Source of the DNA: JANNMJ01 sp031425525
GTDB taxonomy: Bacteria > Bacteroidota > Bacteroidia > Cytophagales > Hymenobacteraceae
Assembly (NCBI GenBank): GCA_031425525.1
Contig: JANPJM010000080.1
Span: 1-64,000 of the forward strand
Length of the DNA stretch: 64,000 bases
Direction of reading: 5' to 3'
How positions within the stretch are numbered: position 1 is the stretch's first letter; each line of letters begins with the position of its first letter. The position numbers and the translations under genes were made by a program. This document shows, one piece after another, positions 59,527 to 64,000 of this stretch. Under the pieces are notes generated by a model, which was not told the origin of the DNA, ran no database searches, and saw only the letters and a program-made list of their open reading frames with translations.

Positions 59527-59844
59527 ATGAAAAGGAAGACAGCAAGAATTGGTCATTTAATTTGGCTTAACGTACACCAAATAGATACCGCTGCTGAAGT
59601 CATTTTATTCGGCTCGCGCGCACGAGGCGATGAAAAACCTGATTCCGACTGGGATATTCTGGTATTGACGGCGGAACCCGTCAGTGTGCAGCAGGAGCGC
59701 ACTTTTCGGGATGCATTATACGATTTGGAGTTGGAAACCGGAGAGCCTATTTCGCTTTTTGTCTATCATAAAGAAGATTGGTTGACCAAGCAGCGGGTCA
59801 CACCTTTCTTCCAAAACGTAACCCGCGAAGGCGTGCGATTATGA
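59527..59844 (+). CDS. MNT-type nucleotidyltransferase antitoxin (MntA-like), 105 aa
   Basis: Minimal nucleotidyltransferase motif EVILFGSRARGDEKPDSDWD (G-S-x6-D-x-D) near residues 24-44, followed by ILVLTAEPV. In HEPN/MNT modules this protein AMPylates and silences the HEPN RNase. Its stop overlaps the start of the HEPN gene (ATGA), the hallmark of such pairs. The GC content is lower than in hemE before it, suggesting acquisition. Confidence 0.88.
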   Translation: MKRKTARIGHLIWLNVHQIDTAAEVILFGSRARGDEKPDSDWDILVLTAEPVSVQQERTFRDALYDLELETGEPISLFVYHKEDWLTKQRVTPFFQNVTREGVRL

Positions 59845-60239
59845 GCGACGACGAAAAAATCGGGTACGTACGTTATCGGCTGGAAACTGCCCGTAAAACG
59901 CTCGACGCCGCTGCAATACTTGCAGAAAATGCCTTTTGGAATTCAGCAGTCAATCGATTGTACTACGCCGCATTCTATGCCGTTAGTGCTTTACTGGTCT
60001 ACAACGGATTTCAAGCCAAGTCTCATTCCGCAATCAAGAGCCTCTTTTCGCAGCATTTCGTGAAAACGGGTCTATTTGAAAGAAAACACGGTCGATTGTT
60101 AGCCGAGCTATTCGACAGCCGACAGAAGGGCGATTATGAGGACATTTTCGATTTTGATGCCGAACGCGTACAGCCGCTCTTTGCGCCGGTACAAGACCTG
60201 ATCAACGTCATCGAACAGCACATAAGTACCTCGGCCTAA
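59841..60239 (+). CDS. HEPN-domain protein, partner of the MNT nucleotidyltransferase, 132 aa
   Basis: HEPN domain: AFWNSAVNRLYYAAFYAVSA, AKSHSAIKSLFSQHFVKTG, and LFDSRQKGDYEDIFDFDAER. HEPN proteins of these modules are RNase toxins. The position of the R-x4-6-H motif is not clear here, so activity is uncertain. Start ATG 59841 overlaps the MNT stop by 4 bp. Toxin-antitoxin or defence role. Confidence 0.85.
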   Translation: MSDDEKIGYVRYRLETARKTLDAAAILAENAFWNSAVNRLYYAAFYAVSALLVYNGFQAKSHSAIKSLFSQHFVKTGLFERKHGRLLAELFDSRQKGDYEDIFDFDAERVQPLFAPVQDLINVIEQHISTSA

Positions 60240-60359
60240 ATCTATCGCTTCATCCCTCCACGTATAGAATCTCCGCCGGGCATCTTGTTAGATTGGGGAG
60301 GAAATGTTAGAAAGCAAATTTCCCAAACTCTGGAAAAAATTCAGCGTCTAGACAATGTG

Positions 60360-60752
60360 ATGACTACCAACCCGCCCCGCTCCATCGACGATTACATCGT
60401 CGGCTTCCCGCCCGCCGTGCGCGAGGCGCTGGAAATCCTGCGCGGTACCATTCAGGAGGCCGCGCCGGGCGCCACAGAAGCCATCAAATATGGGATGCCG
60501 TGTTTTGTGCTGCACGGCAATTTGGTGTATTTCGCCGCATTCAAACGCCATATCGGCCTGTATTCGGTACCGGTCGATGAACCTGAATTTCGGGCGGAAT
60601 TGGTGCCGTACGTGCAAGGCAAAGGCTCTGTGCAGTTTCCGCTTAATCAGCCGCTGCCACTTGATTTAATCACCAGGTTGATTACGTTTCGAGTGAAGGC
60701 GCATAGGCAAAAAGCAAAAAATCGAGCCGATAAGGGTGACATTTTGGCTTAA
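60360..60752 (+). CDS. DUF1801-family protein, 130 aa
   Basis: RSIDDYIVGFPPAVREALEI, AAPGATEAIKYGMPCFVLHG, and HIGLYSVPVDEPEFRAEL are typical of the YdhG/DUF1801 group of small cytoplasmic proteins of unknown role. The start at ATG 60360 (MTTNPPRS) is favoured over a longer ORF from 60285. Confidence 0.85.
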   Translation: MTTNPPRSIDDYIVGFPPAVREALEILRGTIQEAAPGATEAIKYGMPCFVLHGNLVYFAAFKRHIGLYSVPVDEPEFRAELVPYVQGKGSVQFPLNQPLPLDLITRLITFRVKAHRQKAKNRADKGDILA

Positions 60753-60792
60753 AACTACGGTCATTTCAGTCTAATCGAATTTAACAGCCCCC

Positions 60793-61248
60793 ATGCTCAC
60801 CCTAAAACGAACAGATTCCAACGACCCGGATTTTCAGCGTTTAGTGCAGCTACTGGACGCTGAATTAGCCGTGCGCGATGGGGCCGAACACGCGTTTTAT
60901 GCGCCATTCAACAAAATTACGCTGTTGCAGACCGTGGTGGTCGCCTATGAGCTGACGGAGCCCGTGGGGTGCGGGGCCATTCGTGCGTATCAAGACGGGG
61001 TGATGGAGGTAAAGCGGATGTTCGTGCCCGAAGCAAAGCGGGGCCACGGGATTGCCTCCGAAATTCTGCGCGAGTTGGAAGGCTGGGCCGCCGCGTTGGG
61101 CGCGCAAAAATGTATCCTCGAAACCGGCAAGAAGCAGCCTGAAGCTATCGCGCTGTACGAAAAGCGTGGCTACGATAAAATTGCCAATTACGGGCAATAT
61201 CAGAGCGTCGAAAACAGCGTTTGCTTCGCGAAAACGCTATCGAATTGA
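60793..61248 (+). CDS. GNAT-family N-acetyltransferase, 151 aa
   Basis: GNAT fold with motif A at MEVKRMFVPEAKRGHGIASE and ILRELEGWA (the R-G-x-G-x-A CoA loop). YEKRGYDKIANYGQY follows in motif B. The substrate is unknown. It is convergent with the SRPBCC gene, with a weak hairpin at 61282-61309 between. Confidence 0.88.
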   Translation: MLTLKRTDSNDPDFQRLVQLLDAELAVRDGAEHAFYAPFNKITLLQTVVVAYELTEPVGCGAIRAYQDGVMEVKRMFVPEAKRGHGIASEILRELEGWAAALGAQKCILETGKKQPEAIALYEKRGYDKIANYGQYQSVENSVCFAKTLSN

Positions 61249-61281
61249 GGCGGTTTTGGGTGCGCCGAAATCAGGCAAAAA

Positions 61282-61309
61282 CGGCTAAACCGAAAAGGGC
61301 GGTTAGCCG
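61282..61309. terminator. Weak hairpin between convergent genes
   Basis: CGGCTAA(A)CCG pairs with CGGTTAGCCG with one bulged base. It overlaps the stop of the SRPBCC gene. Confidence 0.35.
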
Positions 61310-61728
61310 GCCACTCGCTCGGCGTAGCGTTTAAAATTGTCGAGGATGGCTTGCCAGCCGGCTTGCTGCATCTCAACGGAATTGACCGCTTCCGGGTCGA
61401 ACGATTCGGTGATGTGCGTGGCGCCATCGCGGGCCTCGAACGTGATGTCGGCGAGGCGGTCGTCGGCGAGGCGGTAGACGAGGCGTTGGTGCAGTTCCAC
61501 CACTTCGTATTCGCCGGTGAAATCGAAGCTGAAGCTGCCGTCGCGGGCTGCCATCCTAAACAAAAACTGCCCACCAACGCGTACGTCGTTTTCCGCATGC
61601 GGCGTAAACCACGCATCGGAGGCGTTATTCCACTGGGTAATATGTTCGGGGAGCATCCAAAAATCCCACGCCTTCTCAACGGGTACATCGACCGTGGCGG
61701 CAATCGTGATGCGCGAATCAGTGGCCAT
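61303..61728 (-). CDS. SRPBCC/AHSA1-type protein, 141 aa
   Basis: ITIAATVDVPVEKAWDFWML, PEHITQWNNASDAWFTPHA, GGQFLFRMAARDGSFSFDF and GWQAILDNFKRYAE form the AHSA1-like START fold, common among stress-related or ligand-binding proteins. No ligand can be named. The length is normal. Confidence 0.85.
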   Translation of the reverse strand: MATDSRITIAATVDVPVEKAWDFWMLPEHITQWNNASDAWFTPHAENDVRVGGQFLFRMAARDGSFSFDFTGEYEVVELHQRLVYRLADDRLADITFEARDGATHITESFDPEAVNSVEMQQAGWQAILDNFKRYAERVAG

Positions 61729-61777
61729 GACAACCTGTTAGTAAAGGTGAAAAACGACTCCCAAAGTAAAAAACGAC

Positions 61778-62458
61778 TCACACGCCCTTACTCAGCGCCT
61801 CATCCACCGTCGCGAAGGAGAAAATATTGACGGCCGCGCCAATCGGCCGGGGGCGCGGCGCGGGGCGCCGGTCGAGGAGCCAGTTGGTGAGCTGGTCGCA
61901 GTAGCGGTCGAAGGTCGAGCGGTTTTGCATCCCCGGCTCGGCGTCGGGCAGCGGGTCGAGCGTAGTGACGAGCAGGAGCCCCCCGAACTGCGCGGTTTGC
62001 CACGTCAGGGTTTCGCCGTGGGGGTTTTGCTGGATGATGTGGGCGCCGCCCGGCAATCGCGTGTAGGCGCCGCGCGCGTGCCAGCATTCGTAGGGCGAGC
62101 GCAACCCCATAAACGCAGGGTGACCCGAATCGACTTTCGAGGTCAGAATCAGCTCCGGGCGTGTCACCCACCAGTAATTGCGACCGGGACGGTCTTCCCA
62201 CACCGCGTCCGAGAGCCACGGAATGGGCGCATCAGCCTGCAAAAATACCCGTCCGCCCATCCGCAAAAACTCAAACAGTACCGCCCGATGGTCCCACAAC
62301 CGGCTGTGGTGCGACCGAAACGGCACCACCAGCGCCTGATACTGCCGCACCCGCGCGAGCGTGAAATCGGCGAGCGCGATGGGTTCGAGCAACCCTTGAT
62401 GGGCAGCCACGGCGGCGAGGCCGTGGGCGGGGGTCAAACCCGTGAGAATCACGCCCAT
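61778..62458 (-). CDS. Hypothetical protein with amidotransferase-like fold pattern, 226 aa
   Basis: MGVILTGLTPAHGLAAVAAH opens the chain; YQALVVPFRSHHSRLWDHRA, LFEFLRMGGRVFLQADAPI, and GGLLLVTTLDPLPDAEP follow. The alternation of strands and helices suggests a class I glutamine-amidotransferase or ThuA-like fold, without a visible catalytic Cys. The frame is open much further upstream, to 62788, but that would overlap the divergent macrodomain gene, so ATG 62458 is used. The true start could be up to about 100 codons earlier. Confidence 0.55.
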   Translation of the reverse strand: MGVILTGLTPAHGLAAVAAHQGLLEPIALADFTLARVRQYQALVVPFRSHHSRLWDHRAVLFEFLRMGGRVFLQADAPIPWLSDAVWEDRPGRNYWWVTRPELILTSKVDSGHPAFMGLRSPYECWHARGAYTRLPGGAHIIQQNPHGETLTWQTAQFGGLLLVTTLDPLPDAEPGMQNRSTFDRYCDQLTNWLLDRRPAPRPRPIGAAVNIFSFATVDEALSKGV

Positions 62459-62651
62459 CGGCGGCGTTTCGGTGAGCAGAGGTACAGCAGCAGAATCGGG
62501 CACGGGAACGGGCGAGAGCAGCGGCCCCGGAAGGCCAAGTGGTTTGCGAGTGCCGAAAATACGGCTGAATGGCCGAATCAGGCGCGAAACCAGTGCGTCA
62601 AACCGCGCGCCGTCCGACCTTCGCGGCGGGTTGCCCGCTTGACAAGCCGAC

Positions 62652-62732
62652 GTGGCGAGCGCCGTCGCGGCGCCGCGTAAAGACGCCGCCGATTTTACGA
62701 TGATGACGCGACGCCGCGACGACGCTCGCCAC
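62652..62732. repeat. 21-bp inverted repeat upstream of the macrodomain gene
   Basis: GTGGCGAGCG..CGTCGCGGCG at 62652-62672 complements 62712-62732 with a single mismatch. CGTAAA/TTTACG within the loop (62676 and 62694) extend the structure. It lies 34 bp before ATG 62766. Confidence 0.6.
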
Positions 62733-62765
62733 GCCCGTCTTACGTGTCCTTTTATCATTTTTGAC

Positions 62766-63332
62766 ATGGCCCTTACCATCTGGCCCACTTACCTCCTCCC
62801 CGGCCAACGCATCGGGCTCGTGAAGGGCGACCTTACGGCCCTCGATACCGATGCTATCGTGAACGCCGCCAACGAGATGCTGCTCGGCGGCGGGGGCGTC
62901 GATGGGGCCATTCACCGCGCCGGCGGGCCGCAGATTCTGGAGGAATGCCGCCGTATCAAGAAGAAGCTGCCCGATGGCTTGCTCGATGCCGGAGAGGCCG
63001 TGAGTACCACCGCCGGGCTGCTGGCGGCGCGACGCGTCATCCATACGGTAGGGCCGCGCTACACGAGCGGCAAATTCGGCGAAGACGAGTTTTTGGCCGA
63101 TTGTTACCGCAATTCGCTGGCGCTGGCCGTAGCTGAAGGGCTGCGCTCGGTGGCGTTTCCGGCCATTAGCACGGGGGCGTTCAACTTCCCCGCCGACCGG
63201 GCCGCGCCCATTGCCGTGGCCACCGTACGCGCGTTTCTGGCCCAGACCGACGCCCTCGACGGGGTTATCTTTGTGCTGCGCGACGCGGCGAATCTTGCCC
63301 TATACGAGCGGGCATTGAGCACCGACAAGTAA
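62766..63332 (+). CDS. Macrodomain protein, O-acetyl-ADP-ribose deacetylase type, 188 aa
   Basis: Macro signature: GDLTALDTDAIVNAANEMLL, then GGGGVDGAIHRAGG, and SVAFPAISTGAFNFPADRAA, as in YmdB-like ADP-ribosyl hydrolases. It removes acetyl or ADP-ribose from ADP-ribose derivatives. The start ATG 62766 is chosen as MALTIWPT; longer starts would span the 21-bp inverted repeat. Confidence 0.92.
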   Translation: MALTIWPTYLLPGQRIGLVKGDLTALDTDAIVNAANEMLLGGGGVDGAIHRAGGPQILEECRRIKKKLPDGLLDAGEAVSTTAGLLAARRVIHTVGPRYTSGKFGEDEFLADCYRNSLALAVAEGLRSVAFPAISTGAFNFPADRAAPIAVATVRAFLAQTDALDGVIFVLRDAANLALYERALSTDK

Positions 63333-63406
63333 GTGCCGAAGCCGTCGGTTTTTCGCCAAAAAACCGTCCGAACAACCTAACCACCCCACCACCAAACTAC
63401 CCCCCA

Positions 63407-64000
63407 ATGGGACGTGCTTTTGAATTCCGGAAAGGCCGGAAAATGAAACGCTGGGCCGCGATGTCGAAGGCCTTCACGCGCATTTCCAAGGAACTGACGA
63501 TTGCCGCGAAAGAAGGCGGCCCGAATCCGGAGTCGAATTTCCGCCTGAAAACGGCGATGCAAAATGCCAAGGGCGTCAATATGCCCAAGGATAAGGTGGA
63601 AGGTGCCATCAAGCGCGCCACCGACAAAGGCGCCAAGGATTACACCGAAATGGTGTATGAAGGCTACGGCCCCCACGGCGTGGCGATTCTGATCGAATCG
63701 GCGACCGACAACCCCACCCGCACCGTAGCCGCCGTACGCATGCACCTCTCGCGCGCCGACGGCGAATTAGGCAAAACCGGCTCCCTGAACCACATTTTCG
63801 AGCGCAAAGGCGTGTTCCGCCTCCCCGCCGAAGGACTGAATCTGGAAGATTTAGAGCTGGAATTAATTGATTTCGGCGCCGAAGAAATATTTGAAGACGA
63901 AGGTGAAATCATCATTCACACGGCCTTCACCGATTTCGGCGCGATGCTGAAAGCGCTCGATGCGCGCGGCATTACCGTCACGAATTCCGAATTACAGCGA
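63407..64000 (+). CDS. YebC/PmpR-family transcriptional regulator, partial at right edge
   Basis: MGRAFEFRKGRKMKRWAAMS, KAFTRISKELTIAAKEGGP, and AMQNAKGVNMPKDKVEGAIK are characteristic of the YebC/TACO1 family. These act as DNA-binding regulators or translation factors for proline stretches. The 198 codons present cover most of the usual 235-250 residues; the rest lies beyond 64000. Confidence 0.93.
   Translation, partial: MGRAFEFRKGRKMKRWAAMSKAFTRISKELTIAAKEGGPNPESNFRLKTAMQNAKGVNMPKDKVEGAIKRATDKGAKDYTEMVYEGYGPHGVAILIESATDNPTRTVAAVRMHLSRADGELGKTGSLNHIFERKGVFRLPAEGLNLEDLELELIDFGAEEIFEDEGEIIIHTAFTDFGAMLKALDARGITVTNSELQR

Noticed and set aside
62459..62788. Extended N-terminus of the hypothetical gene at 61778
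   Set aside because: It would overlap the divergent macrodomain gene start and cross the 21-bp inverted repeat, and is Arg/Ser-rich without structure; the true start remains uncertain.

Overview
The window looks like a chromosome segment of a GC-rich member of the Bacteroidota, most likely Hymenobacter or a close relative (Cytophagales). Reasons: several secreted proteins end in type IX secretion (T9SS) sorting domains; promoters fit the Bacteroidota -7 pattern TAnnTTTG; start codons have no evident Shine-Dalgarno sequence; and the protein families (Reg_prop histidine kinase, FG-GAP/IPT giants, purK/purE, MarC, HemE, YebC) fit that group. No rRNA, tRNA or CRISPR array was seen.

Layout. 1-3286: a large secreted FG-GAP/VCBS protein (minus strand, runs off the left edge) with a stop codon just after its signal peptide. 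3666-4277: a small XRE-like regulator behind a long dyad. 4437-4690: gene-tail remnants and hairpins. 4751-7324: an MBOAT/SGNH acylation pair. 7424-13170: a six-gene minus-strand operon (RidA-like lipoprotein, two AmpG-like permeases, cupin, VOC protein, DUF1624-like membrane protein). 13560-17961: a NarL-type response regulator facing a Reg_prop hybrid-periplasmic histidine kinase, with a four-helix-bundle pseudogene between heptamer repeats wedged between them. 18209-19651: an FG-GAP gene fragment and a second XRE-like regulator. 20170-28485: a 2771-residue M4 metalloprotease carrying many adhesion-type domains. 29071-31833: a second copy of the permease pair. 32044-33492: an FG-GAP/permease chimera. 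33590-50210: a Septu-like defence pair (TPR-containing AAA ATPase plus HNH nuclease) whose ATPase gene is split by a 12.9-kb Mu-like transposable element (36542-49488). 50352-50625: an array of 43-bp palindromic repeats. 50625-64000: a hypothetical helical protein, a lysyl-oxidase-like T9SS protein, an SBBP propeller protein, purK-membrane protein-purE, marC, hemE, an MNT/HEPN pair, small enzymes, a macrodomain protein and the start of YebC.

How the parts connect. Six sites share a dyad (CTATCCCC-N5-GGGGACA-like) placed 32-33 nt upstream of a -7-like box; each lies 5' of, and points toward, a gene: the FG-GAP protein, the RidA/permease operon, the response regulator, an FG-GAP remnant, the M4 protease and the second permease pair. 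I infer a local regulon, perhaps run by the adjacent two-component pair. Precise removal of the Mu-like element restores one in-frame 936-residue ATPase ORF with Walker A upstream, about ten TPRs in the middle and Walker B downstream, translationally coupled to the HNH nuclease gene. The Mu-like element keeps repressor, transposase, target ATPase and inverted ends, but few virion genes, and carries a lower-GC two-gene cargo (zinc ribbon plus DUF4145-like).

Degenerate 7-bp repeat tracts occur in at least five places; those at marC/hemE and around the four-helix-bundle pseudogene begin exactly at the stop codons of neighbouring genes.
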